A stretch of DNA of 64,000 nt from Amorphophallus konjac (taxonomy: Eukaryota; Streptophyta; Magnoliopsida; Alismatales; Araceae), in assembly GCA_022559845.1 (NCBI GenBank), contig JAHNEJ010002013.1:620001-684000 (forward strand). The letters are read 5' to 3'. Positions 21,066 through 30,626 of this stretch are shown piece after piece; the first letter of the stretch is position 1; the number at the start of each line of letters is the position of its first letter. The notes under the pieces were generated by a model that saw only the letters and a list, made by a program, of their open reading frames with translations, ran no database searches and was not told the origin of the DNA. The translations under genes and the position numbers were made by a program.

Positions 21066-23105
21066 GATTTTTCTCGCATTGCGACCCCGATGACTAGGCT
21101 CACGCGGAAGGATGTGCCTTTCGTTTGGTCCGAGGAGTGTGAGCAGAGCTTCAGTGAACTGAAGAGGTTGCTCACCTCGGCTCCGGTGTTGGTTTTGCCT
21201 TCTGGATCGGGAGGTTTTGTGGTGTGTACAGATGCTTCCGGCGTTGGACTGGGTGCTGTTTTGATGCAGCATGGTAGAGTGGTGGCTTATGCATCTCGGC
21301 AGCTAAAGCCCCATGAGGAGAACTACCCTACCCATGATCTTGAGTTGGCGGCGGTGATCTTCGCGCTGAAGATCTGGAGGCATTATCTGTACGGTGAGAA
21401 GTTCGAGGTGTTCACTGACCATCAGAGTTTGAGGTATGTGTTCTCGCAGAGAGATCTGAACCTCAGACAAAGGCGTTGGATGGAGTTCATGAAGGACTAT
21501 GACTTCACCCTGTCTTATCAGCCGGGCAGGATGAATGTCGTCGCCGATGCCTTGAGTCGGAAGGTGGCGGTCAGTACCTTGATGCTGAGGAAGTGGAGGC
21601 TCTGGGAACAGGTGCCCGAAGTATCCTTCAGGCTCAAGATTCCCCAGGAGCGAGGGTTGGCAGTGCTTGCGAGTCTGACTGTCACTCCTGCTATCCGTCG
21701 TCAGGTGACAGAGGCTCAGCATGCGGACCCTGAGTTGCCCCGGATTCTTGCGATGGCTGATGTGGAGCTCGGCGAGGACGGTGCTGCGAGGTTTCGTGGC
21801 AGGTTGTACGTCCCAGCGGAGGAGCAGGTTCGTCGTGCGGTGTTACGCGAGGCTCATGGGAGCAGGTACACTGTACACCCGGGTGCGACGAAGATGTATC
21901 GGAACTTGCGGAGGCAGTTTTGGTGGCCTGGCATGAAGAGAGATGTCGCCGAATTTGTGGCCAGGTGCCTGATCTGTCAGCAGGTGAAGGCGGAGCATCA
22001 GCAACCAGGAGGTACTCTCCAGCCCTTGGATGTTCCTGCTTGGAAGTGGGACCATGTGACCACAGATTTTGTGGTGGGGTTGCCAAGGACCCCGAGTGGG
22101 CAGGACAGTATTTGGTTACTGGTGGATCGGCTGACGAAGGTGACGCGGTTGCTACCGGTCAAGGTCAGCTGGAGCGTGCCCAAGTTGGCTCGTCTTTATG
22201 TGGAGCGGATCGTGCCGTTGCATGGGATTCCCATTTCGATCGTGTCGGATCGAGATCCGCGCTTCACTTCTGGATTCTGGAGGAGTTTCCAACGAGCTCT
22301 TGGCACGGAGTTGGCATTTAGCTCGGCGTATCATCCTCAGTCAGATGGTCAGTCTGAGAGGACCATTCAGACTTTGGAGGACATGCTGAGATCCTGCTGC
22401 CTGGAGTGGCAGGGGAGTTGGATTCATCACCTACCGTTGGTGGAGTTTGCCTATAACAATAGCTATCATTCGAGCATCGGCATGGCTCCTTATGAGGCAC
22501 TGTATGGGCGTCCTTGTCGGACTCCACTTGATTGGTTTGAGGTGGGTGAGCGTGTTTTGACGGGACCGGAGTTGGTGCAGCAATGTGTGGATGTTGTGCA
22601 CCTGGTTCGTCAGAACATGTTGGCGGCCCAGAGTCGGCAGAAGAGCTATGCTGACCGTAGGAGGCAACCCCTTGAGTTCGCAGTGGGCGATCGTGTGTTC
22701 TTGAGAGTTTCTCCGATGAAGGGGGTGATGCGTTTTGGACGGCGTGGGAAGCTGAGTCCCCGCTACATTGGCCCTTTCGCGATTGTGGAGCGCATCGGTG
22801 AGGTTGCTTACCGGTTGCAGTTACCTCCTGAGTTGGCGTCGGTGCATGACGTGTTCCACGTCTCGATGTTGCGGAAGTATATGCCCGATGACTCTCATGT
22901 GCTCGAGTTTTCTGTTTGGCCTGAGGTGACTCCAGATCTTTCTCTCCCAGAGTTACCGATCCGCGTGGAGGATAGACGAGAGCAGCGCCTGCGGAACAAG
23001 GTCATTCCCTTGGTGAAGGTCGTGTGGCAACGACACTCTGGTGGTGAGGCTTCGTGGGAACGTGAGGACGAGATGCGTCAGCAGTTCCCGTATCTGTTTG
23101 AGTGA
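21066..23105 (+). CDS. Element B Pol part 2: RNase H, integrase and chromodomain-like end
   Basis: RNase H shows CTDASGVGLGAVLMQ, the E in ENYPTHDLELAAVIFALK, TDHQSL and NVVADALSR. Integrase has an HHCC zinc domain (HGSRYTVHPGATK..CLICQQVK), then the DDE core (DFVVGLP, VSDRDPRFTSGFW, AYHPQSDGQSERT) and the GPFAIVERIG domain. The last 50 residues (LRNKVIPLVKVVWQRHSGGEASWE..MRQQFPYLF) match the degenerate chromodomain at the C-terminus of Tekay-type chromoviruses, thought to guide insertion to heterochromatin. It ends 67 bp before the 3' LTR. This segment is uninterrupted, but it lacks its own start and depends on reading through upstream stops. Confidence 0.93.
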   Translation, partial: DFSRIATPMTRLTRKDVPFVWSEECEQSFSELKRLLTSAPVLVLPSGSGGFVVCTDASGVGLGAVLMQHGRVVAYASRQLKPHEENYPTHDLELAAVIFALKIWRHYLYGEKFEVFTDHQSLRYVFSQRDLNLRQRRWMEFMKDYDFTLSYQPGRMNVVADALSRKVAVSTLMLRKWRLWEQVPEVSFRLKIPQERGLAVLASLTVTPAIRRQVTEAQHADPELPRILAMADVELGEDGAARFRGRLYVPAEEQVRRAVLREAHGSRYTVHPGATKMYRNLRRQFWWPGMKRDVAEFVARCLICQQVKAEHQQPGGTLQPLDVPAWKWDHVTTDFVVGLPRTPSGQDSIWLLVDRLTKVTRLLPVKVSWSVPKLARLYVERIVPLHGIPISIVSDRDPRFTSGFWRSFQRALGTELAFSSAYHPQSDGQSERTIQTLEDMLRSCCLEWQGSWIHHLPLVEFAYNNSYHSSIGMAPYEALYGRPCRTPLDWFEVGERVLTGPELVQQCVDVVHLVRQNMLAAQSRQKSYADRRRQPLEFAVGDRVFLRVSPMKGVMRFGRRGKLSPRYIGPFAIVERIGEVAYRLQLPPELASVHDVFHVSMLRKYMPDDSHVLEFSVWPEVTPDLSLPELPIRVEDRREQRLRNKVIPLVKVVWQRHSGGEASWEREDEMRQQFPYLFE

Positions 23106-23159
23106 GTCTTCCTCTTCTTTCCCCGTTGGTTGTTCTCAATTTCGAGGACGAAATTCCTT

Positions 23160-23171
23160 AAGGGGGGAGGG
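23160..23171 (+). other. Element B polypurine tract
   Basis: AAGGGGGGAGGG lies next to the 3' LTR start (23173), as required for plus-strand priming. Confidence 0.9.
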
Positions 23172-23511
23172 CTGTAATATCCCGGACCTTTCGGATCCTT
23201 CTTCGTGGGTCCCGGATCTGGTTTTCGGAGCGTTCGGCTCTGTTGTGTTCGAAATTTCGTTTCGGACATCTTTCGTGTTCGGGTCGGCGCGATCCGGAGT
23301 CGTTTCGGAGGCCCGGAGGCGTTCCGCGGCTTTTCCGTGTGTGTTTTCCGATTCCCGGCGTGTGTTTCGGCTTCTCCTTCGGACGCTCGCTGCGGGTTAA
23401 CTGGGCTGTTCACACGGGCAAGAGTGGTACCGTTGCGATCGGTACGTTTCGAGGATCGTGGGGGTGTAATTTCCTAATTTTGGTATTTTCCGCATTTTCC
23501 GGGTTTTTTTT

Positions 23512-23518
23512 TATAAAA
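23512..23518 (+). promoter_or_regulatory. TATA box of element B 3' LTR
   Basis: TATAAAA is at the same place as 16193-16199. It could drive transcription rightwards into A's LTR remnant. Confidence 0.6.
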
Positions 23519-24079
23519 CCCTTTTTCTTTTCTCTCTCCCCCACCATCTTCTTCTTCCTCTCTTCTTCTTCCTCCTTCCTCCTCCACCGTGTCTCCCTCC
23601 CTCTCCCTCTCTTCCTCCCGGTTGGCCACGGCGAGCTCCCCTCCGGCTGCAGACGGCGGCGGGGCGACGGCGCGGTGACGTGGGCGGCGGCGAGGCGGTC
23701 GTGGGGGCGTGCGGCGAGTGTGGGAAGCTTAAGGAAGAACGAGGGTTTTTCAAGCGTTCTTCGCGATTCGTGGATGATTCGGCGGAGCATTCGCTCCATT
23801 GAGGTAGGGTGACGTTCCTTAGCCTCATGCCGTTCTTTTCTGTGATTCATAGGCCGCGGGGAGGCCGAGAGGGGATCATTTGAGCATTTTTGGGTTTTTC
23901 CATGATTTGGGGAGAGCTCGCCCGATCTATGGATTCAATGCATGGATTCGTGTTTTGAGGGCCTAGAATCATGCTAGGGGTCCCCAGGGGTCTTCCCCTT
24001 TGTTTTCCCCCTCTCCCATGAGGTATGGGGGCGTGGTTGGAATTTTTGGGCGTTCTTACCGTTTTTGGCCGCGGACTGA

Positions 24080-24328
24080 GAACGCGCTATACTCCAGTAG
24101 CGCGTTCTTGGAGGACGCGCTGCCCCGACCGAGCGCGTTCATCGGAGAAGATGAACAGTTTGGCGGTTCGTGTCGCGCTATGGGGCCCTAGCGCGATCAT
24201 CATTGTCGCGCTAGGAAGACCTAGCGCGATGGTCCGTGTCGCGCTGTGGGGCCATAGCGCGACAACCCTTGTTGCGCTAGGGGACCCTAGCGCGACATGC
24301 CCTGTCGCGCTAGGTATCCCTAGCGCGA
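24080..24328 (+). repeat. Hairpin array in the B 3' LTR
   Basis: This is the second copy of 16762-17010; all seven stem pairs are conserved. Confidence 0.88.
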
Positions 24329-25563
24329 TTTGGTTCGTTGTTGGGTGTTCCCCTTGGGCCGTGTGTGCGTCCCGGGCACCCCATGGAGTTCCGTGACCGT
24401 GTCTTTGGTGTCCGGAGGTTCCGTTTGCCTCGGTTAGGCGTTTGCCCGTGGGCAGTGCGTCTGTTTCTTTTCCGACCGTGGTCACCGTGCGACGGGGCTG
24501 GTGCGTGGGGGGTGATTCCCACCTGTTGTCGGAGTCGGACGTCGTTTTCTGTCGACTTGAGAGTCTACTCCTTTAGTGACCCTCCACTAGTCGTAGCCCA
24601 CCAGTACGAGGTGCTGGTCTCACCTGGGAGTGGTGTACGGGCACCCACCTTTCGAGACGGTTTGTGGACCGGTTCCCGTAGGCCCCTCGTCGGTAGCCAG
24701 AGTCCGGCTACGGGGGAAAACCGGTCAGAGGACCAGACCTAGTGACGCAAGGTCTGTGTGTGCACACGTGGTTGGGGGCGGTTGGACCCACGTCGACGGG
24801 CGTGACCCCAGCTAGTTACTTGTTTGTGGTTACTTGTACGGTGTTTGCGCCTCGGGTAGGACCTACCACGTCAGGCGGCTCACCTGCGGTGCGGTGTAAG
24901 ACGTCAGGGGACGCTACCGGCTGTGCTTCTAGTGGGTGGTACTCCTGTCGAGTACGGAGTGTCAGACTGTCAGTCGTGTGTTTCCGACCTTCGGGTTTTG
25001 ACGGTTCGACTGTTGAGTTTCGATCTTCTCGTACCGCGGCACGTGTGTCGGTTTGCGTGCCGTAGGGTCTAGTTCTGTAGAGTACAGGGCTTTTCTTTCC
25101 GAGGTACTTTCCTACCGCTAGAGTAGTGGTTTCTCGTTCATCGAGGTAGGGTTCGAGTGATCCCTACTGAGTCTTGTTCTGAGACTCATTCCCTGCGTGT
25201 TTTCACCGCGTTTCAGGTGAGGCGCCACCTTCGGGGAGCGCGTCAGGAGCGCAGCGTGGTGCGGGTGCCCAGAGGTAGTGCCAGAGGTCAGAGCCGGGGG
25301 ATGCCCCGAGTAGCTGTACTTTTCTTTCTTGTCACTGTACTAGTCGTGGACTGCTGTTATTATTGTTCTTTATTGTGGACCATGTAAATTGTTAATTTAT
25401 TTCCTGCTTAATATTATAACTGTTTAATTTCTGCAATTATCTGTGATGCTTATGTAGTTTCCACACCATCCTTTTAACCCTTCCGAGTCTTCGGACTCGT
25501 GGGTGGCGGTACGAGTCTCGGGTTATCGGGCCTTCCCGGTAATCGGATTCTCGGGTCGTCACA

Positions 25564-25568
25564 CTTTA
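25564..25568. repeat. Target site duplication of element B, right (CTTTA)
   Basis: It matches 15849-15853; the uninterrupted site is visible in A's other LTR at about 7381. Confidence 0.93.
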
Positions 25569-25764
25569 TGCATCAGTTAACATGACTGAACATCAAAATA
25601 TATTAAACTAAACTGAGCAGCAAGATGACTGAACATTTGATTAACTCACATCAACAACCAATCATCAAAACCAAATCAATCATCAAAACAGAACATCAAT
25701 GCATAGTGACTCACAGTGTATGACTCACATCAAAACCAATCATCAAAACCACAGAGGCACAACA
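25564..25764 (-). repeat. Element A 5' LTR, distal end (start of U3)
   Basis: It resumes the match to 7381-7581 (CTTTATGCATCAGTTAACAT onward) after element B and ends at GGCACAACA. Confidence 0.92.
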
Positions 25765-25769
25765 TCATC
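25765..25769. repeat. Target site duplication of element A, right copy (TCATC)
   Basis: TCATC follows the LTR terminus GGCACAACA and matches 4373-4377. The following AGAATAGACG restores the interrupted tandem-repeat unit. Confidence 0.9.
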
Positions 25770-26254
25770 AGAATAGACGTAAGGTCTAGACTGGATAGGG
25801 TTTTATCATTGATCGGGCGGGGTGCCAGTCGATCAATAGCTGGTTTCATCATCGACATTGGGTTTATATCGACGCAAAGAAGTTTTATAGGTTTCATCAG
25901 AATAGACGTAAGGTCTAGCCTGGATAGGGTTTGATCGCATGTGGGACTTTACTAAGCAATACGTAGGTTTCATCAGGATAGACATACGGTCTATCCTGGT
26001 AGAGCTTCATTGCTGACCGGGCAAGGAGCCGATCGATCAAGAGAAGGTTTAAGAGTTTCATCAGGACAGACGTAAGGTCTGAGCTGGCCAGGCTTTATCA
26101 GAATGGTGATGGGTTTTATTGTCGGTGGGCTATTTGCAAGAGGGTATGCAGATTATATCAGGGTAAACGTAAGGTCTGCCCTGGAAAGGTTTCATCGTTG
26201 ACCGGGCAAGGAGCCAAACGGTTAACGGAAGGCCTTTTCAAGGGAAGGAAGTAT

Positions 26255-26500
26255 GGAATTTCTCAGAATTACCACATTACTGGCCCAGGCGCCCTTTCGG
26301 GTTTTCACCGGACCCAGCCCCCTCTTGCTTTTGCCCACGCGCCCTTTCGGGTTTTCACGTGGCGGGGTACCCGATTTTACCTGCAGTGCCCTTTTGGGTT
26401 TTTAACACAGCTGGGTTTTAGGCCATTCTTGCCCTTGTCCAGAATGCCTGAAAAAGTCTGGCGGGGTATCTCTATTTTTAACCCCACTTTTCATATATAT
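26255..26500. repeat. Duplicated block with GCGCCCTTTCGGGTTTTC units, copy 1
   Basis: The block TTACCACATTACTGG..GCGCCCTTTCGGGTTTTCAC..GTGGCGGGGTACCCGATTTT..GTCTGGCGGGGTATCTCTAT recurs at 27630-27870. Inside each copy the CCCTTTCGGGTTTT unit occurs about three times. Confidence 0.8.
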
Positions 26501-27629
26501 ATTTTTTGTATTCTTTCTCTTTTCCTTTGTCATCGTCTTTTCCTAGAACTAGAACTTTCATTCTATGGACCATGGGGCCATATGTTTATTGTGGATACAT
26601 GATCATTGATGTGGGTGTCAACATCAATGCAAAGGGAAATAGGGTTTCATGATCTATCCATACGAAAGGTCCGAATTGATTTAGAGGATATAGATAGCAG
26701 CTCGGGCATGAAGCAATTTGTTGGAAATGGGAGTTTCATCGTTAATGTAAGGTTTGACATTAACGCAAAGGAATAGAGTTTCATGATCTATCCAGACGAA
26801 GGGTCTGAATTGATTCAAACAGCTGTGTCGTGTTTGTCAGAGTAGACGGAAGGTCTAGCCTGGATGGGTTTTAGCATCGATCAGACAGTCTGCCAACCGA
26901 TCAATATCAGATTTCATCATTGGTATTGGGCTCATACCAATGCAAAGGTTTCATATGTTTCATCGGGATAGACGTAAGGTCTAAACCGGACAGGTTTCAT
27001 CGCTGATCGGGCAGTGCGCCAATCGATCAACAACAGGTTTCATCATTGGTATTGGGCTCATATCAATGCAAAGGTTTCATATGTTTCATCGGGATAGACG
27101 TAAGGTCTAAACCAGACAGGTTTCATCGCTGATCGGGCAGTGCGCCAATCGATCAACAGCAGGTTTCATCCTTGGTACCGGGACGTGTGGTAGGTTTCAT
27201 CAGAATAGATGTAAGATCTAGACTGGATGGGATTCATCGTGGTAGATCTTAGACGAAGACAAGTGGAAGTGTTTCATCAGAACAGACGAAAGGTCTATTC
27301 CGAGGTGGGCCCCTTTTTTGTGTTGCTCTCTGAGTAGGTGCCATTCATCGATGTGGGGTGAACATCAATGCAAAGGAGAGTAGGGCTTCATCATGCAATT
27401 CAAACGGAAGGTCTGAACCGAAGCTGGTGGATGGCGGCTTAGGCATGAAGTTGTTGCCAGGAATGTAGACTAGCTTAACAGGGACGAAGAGTCCAGGTTA
27501 AAGAAACAGACCGGCCTATCTTGTCGATGATGACAAAGGCCGAGGAATTGTTAGATAGGATTTCCGGAGGGACTTTGTGATGATTGTCCTTCTCGGAGTT
27601 TTATCAGGAAGGGTGAAGAAGGGAACTTT

Positions 27630-27870
27630 AAATTACCACATTACTGGTTTAAGCGCCCTTTCGAGTTTTTGCCGAAGCCAGCCCCCTCTTACTTTTGCCC
27701 ACGCGCCCTTTCGGGTTTTCACGTGGCGGGGTACCCGATTTTGCATGCAGTGCCCTTTCGGGTTCTTCACCACAGCTAGGTTTTGAGCCATTTTTACCCT
27801 TGTCCTTAATATAGGAGCAAGTCTGGCGGGGTATCTCTATTTTTAACCCCATTTTTTTTACTTTCTTTTA
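27630..27870. repeat. Duplicated block with GCGCCCTTTCGGGTTTTC units, copy 2
   Basis: Second copy of 26255-26500, about 1.37 kb downstream; the divergence suggests an old duplication inside the element. Confidence 0.8.
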
Positions 27871-27938
27871 TTCTTTCTTCTTCCTTCCTCTCTTTTTTTA
27901 GAGGGTGACAGGTCGGAATGTCACTAGATCAGGATAAG

Positions 27939-28278
27939 GGTAGCTTGGCTAGGGCGGAGTGCCGCCAGACCAAGAAAGGGGTAGCTCGGCTAGGGCGAAG
28001 TGCCACTAGACCGAGAAAAGGGTAGCTCGGCTAGGGCGGAGTGCCGCCAGACCAAGAAAGGGGTAGCTCGGCTAGGGCGAAGTGCCACTAGACCGAGAAA
28101 AGGGTAGCTCGGCTAGGGCGGAGTGCCGCTAGACCAAGAAAGGGGCAGTTTGGCTAGGGCGGAGTGCCGCTAGACCAAGAAAGGGGTAGTTTGGCTAGGG
28201 CGGAGTGCCGCTAGACCAAGAAAGGGGTAGCTTGGCTAGGGCGGAGTGCCGCTAGACCAAGAAAGGGGTAGTTTGGCC
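27939..28278. repeat. 41-bp tandem array (eight full units) at the end of element C pol
   Basis: Units of GGTAGCTCGGCTAGGGCG followed by AAGTGCCACTAGACCGAGAAAAG, or a variant with GGAGTGCCGCCAGACC, repeat eight times in register from 27939. A partial unit touches the pol stop codon at 28282. The early units alternate between the two variants, suggesting an 82-bp higher-order unit. Confidence 0.9.
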
Positions 28279-28281
28279 TGA

Positions 28282-28791
28282 TCACTCGGGGAATGTCGGT
28301 TGTGCTGCGTGATACAACTTTAGATGTCTTCCGTTGAGTGGTGAGAATTGAGTTTCCCCTCGATGGTTGACAACCACGTAGGCTTCTCCTTCGTAGACCC
28401 TCTGTATCACATAAGGACCTTCCCAATTAGCATTCAGCTTCCCTTTTGGGTTGGACGCCATGACTTCTCTTTTCTTGACCATGACGAGGTCACCTTTCTT
28501 GAATTCTCATCTTCTTACGAGTTTGTTAAATGCATTAGCCATGCGGGCCTGATATATTTGGATATTCTTCTGAGCTTGGAGGCGTTTCTCTTCCAATTCA
28601 GTCAATTCTTCTAATCTTCTTTCTGCATTGGTCTGTTCGCCACGGGCCAGGCCATATTGGACTGCCACTCTGAGTGACGGGACTTCCAGCTCTAGCGGAA
28701 CCACTGCCTCTGAGCCGTATACCAGTGAGTATGGTGAGCACCCTGTAGGTGTCTTGAAGACGGTGCGGTACGCCCACAGAGCTTCATACAT
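28282..28791 (-). pseudogene. Element C integrase C-terminal part
   Basis: In frame with the upstream integrase, after a TAG at 28801, comes MYEALWAYRTVFKTPTG, SPYSLVYGSEAVVPLE and a region rich in Glu/Leu; after a TGA at 28507 comes the DNA-binding tail (FKKGDLVMVKK, KLNANWEGPYVI, LNGRHLKLYH). It ends at TGA 28282. The two stops are explained by TGG to TAG (HWEEK expected) and CGA to TGA (RRREF expected). Confidence 0.88.
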
Positions 28792-28800
28792 TTTTTCTTC

Positions 28801-29985
28801 CTAGTGCTTTTTATTGGAACTGACGACCTTGGCCAGCAGGGTGCACAGAGTCTTGTTAAAAGCTTCCGCTAACCCGTTTGCCTGTGGATTGTAAGGGGTG
28901 GAAGTCCTCCACTCGATTTTATATTTCTCGGCAAGCCGATAGACCTTCTGATTTCTGAAATGGCTTCCGTTATCAGATATTATTCGGCTGGGGATTCCGA
29001 ACCGGAAGATAATATTCTGCTTGATGAATCTAGCGACCAGCTCACCAGTCACTTCTCTTAATGCTATAGCCTCCGCCCATCGGGAGAAGTAATCTGTTAT
29101 GGCCAGTATGTACTTATGTCCGACCGAGGAAGTCGGCAGTGGCCCGACTACATCAGTTCCCCATTGTGCAAATGGCCAGCTGGGAACTATAGGGTGCAGA
29201 GTCGTAGGAGGCCTTCTAGGCACAGTAGCATGCTCTTGACATTTTTGGCATGACTTTGCAAATTTACAGCAGTCTTCAAACATGGTGGGCCAATAGTAGC
29301 CCAGCTTCTTGATTTCTATCTTCATCTTGGGACCAGCCTGGTGGGCACCTGCTGTTCCAGCATGTACTTCTTTCATCGCTTGCCAAGCTTCCTCAGTGGG
29401 CAGGCAACGGAGCAGAATCTTCTTGCGTGCATCTGCCATTATTCGGAACAAAGTTCCATTCCTGAATTCATAAGAATCTTTGATTCTTAGAAGTTTCATC
29501 TTTTCTTCTCTTTTCTGCGACAGCTGCTGGTGTAGAAACCACTGCACTAGGTGCTGTCTCCAATCAGGCTCCTGTACCGTGCTGATAGTAGCAACTTCGT
29601 CTTCTTCAGGGCACCCTTCTAGCATACTGGGGACCTGCCGCCGGTTTATAACAACAATGTTCAGTGTCTCATTTGGTGGGACTGCTAGTGAGCTGGCTAG
29701 CTTTGCCAGTGCATCAGCTTGGGCATTGTGCCCCCGGCCCACATGCTTGAGCTCAATGTGATAGAATTTCGCGATAAGGCGCACAGCTTTCTGGTGGTAG
29801 GGATTCAATTCTGGCTTCCGTACTTCGAACTCCCCTTGGATTTGTTTTATTATCAACATCGAATCCTCGAATACCTGAAGCATTTGGATACCCATGTTGA
29901 GGCTGATATGCAGACCGATTATCAGAGCTTCGTACTCAGCTTCATTATTGGTGCAAGGCTTGTTTATAGAACAGGAAGTATGCAC
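28801..29985 (-). pseudogene. Element C archaeal-type RNase H (second half) and integrase core
   Basis: The ORF opens with the second part of an extra RNase H (CTNNEAEYEALIIGL, ending HNAQADALAKLASSL), the domain that defines the Tat clade. Integrase follows: an HHCC module with HQAGPKMK..CQKCQEHA, then GTDVVGPLP, ISDNGSHFRN and TPYNPQANGLAEAFNK, giving the DDE triad. The first half of the second RNase H lies in the neighbouring ORF in another frame, so a frameshift near 29970 separates its catalytic residues. Integrase would insert cDNA into the genome; here it is broken. Confidence 0.9.
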
Positions 29986-30569
29986 GACCTCCCTTCTGGC
30001 GACTTCAGCACAATACCAGCCTCAGCCCCTATTCTGGTCTTTCCATCGGAGTCTATCTCTGTTCTAGACGCTCCGTCAAAGAATAGCTGCCACATAACTG
30101 GCCGAGCCTGGCAAGCTTCGAGTGTCTCATCATCGGGTAACTCAGTCCCCAACATGTCATTTTCCGGCACAGGATGCTCTGCGAAGAAATCAGCCACGGC
30201 CTGTCCTTTTATCACCCTCTGGGGTGTATAGGTAATATCAAATTCCATCAGGATCACTACCCATTTGCCTAACCGGCCCTTCAGTACTGGCTGAGTCAAT
30301 ATGTATTTGAGCGGATCTGCTGCAGATATCAACCTGACTTCATGTGACAACATATAGTGTCGGAGCTTCTTGACAGCAAAGACTAGTGCCAAGCATGTCT
30401 TTTCTATGTAACTGTAGCCTTCTTCAGTTCTAATCAGCCTCCTACTCAAGTAGTACAAGGCTTGCTCTTTGCCTCCTTCATTTATCTGTGCCAGCATTGC
30501 CCCCAGGGAACAGTGTGTGGCCGCGATATACAGTATCAAGGGCCTGCCCTTAATTGGTGCCCCTAGCAC
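29964..30569 (-). pseudogene. Element C RNase H and first half of the archaeal RNase H
   Basis: Motifs YIAATHCSLGAMLAQ, ALYYLSRRLIRTE..YSYIEKTCLALVFAVKKLRHY belong to the gypsy RNase H, with the first catalytic Asp apparently replaced (AAT where relatives have D). Then WQLFFDGASR starts the second, archaeal-type RNase H. It lies in the frame of the RT ORF, separated by a TAG at 30627 where VPFLWDD is expected. Confidence 0.85.
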
Positions 30570-30626
30570 TGGAGGGGTCTTGAGATGTTCTTTCAGCTTC
30601 TCAAAGGCTTCCTGACATCCATCGTC

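Larger units (their letters stand above)
15854..25563 (+). mobile_element. Element B: full-length Tekay-like chromovirus (Ty3/gypsy), inserted in the LTR of A
   Basis: The LTRs are 15854-18245 (2392 bp) and 23173-25563 (2391 bp), starting TGTAATATCCCGGACC and ending GTCGTCACA. CTTTA is duplicated at 15849-15853 and 25564-25568. Gag and pol form a single open frame except for four stop codons (18912, 19404, 19626, 21063). By eye the LTRs differ at about two dozen positions, near 1 percent, so the insertion is recent. A chromodomain-like C-terminus and the gag type point to the Tekay/Del clade. Confidence 0.95.
23173..25563 (+). repeat. Element B 3' LTR
   Basis: It is near-identical to the 5' LTR. 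Among the differences is a 1-bp deletion at about 24019. It ends GTCGTCACA before the CTTTA duplication. Confidence 0.95.
4378..25764 (-). mobile_element. Element A: non-autonomous Sirevirus-like Ty1/copia retrotransposon with B nested in its 5' LTR
   Basis: Two direct repeats of about 3.2 kb start TGTTAGGGTG (plus strand, 4378 and 12847) and end GGCACAACA (7581 and 25764). The 5-bp duplication TCATC flanks the whole at 4373-4377 and 25765-25769. The primer site next to the right LTR and the gag on the minus strand fix the orientation, so the right LTR is the 5' LTR. The internal region is 5265 bp and holds only gag plus non-coding sequence; no protease, integrase or RT is visible, so it would need proteins in trans. 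The gag coiled coil with multiple CCHC knuckles and the repeated AAAGGGGGAG tracts are Sirevirus traits. Confidence 0.92.
25765..27560. repeat. GTTTCATC-type higher-order repeat, right part
   Basis: This continues the array of 3629-4377 after element A. Recurrent blocks are GTTTCATC, AGACGTAAGGTCT, GATCGGGC..GTGCCAATCGATCAA and ATTGGGCTCATATCAATGCA. Two nearly identical copies lie at about 26910-27040 and 27040-27170. No coding sequence is recognised. The orientation relative to C makes this its 3' untranslated repeat zone. Confidence 0.8.

Noticed and set aside
18399..22667. Minus-strand ORFs across B gag-pol
   Set aside because: Shadows of the plus-strand polyprotein, which carries all recognisable motifs.
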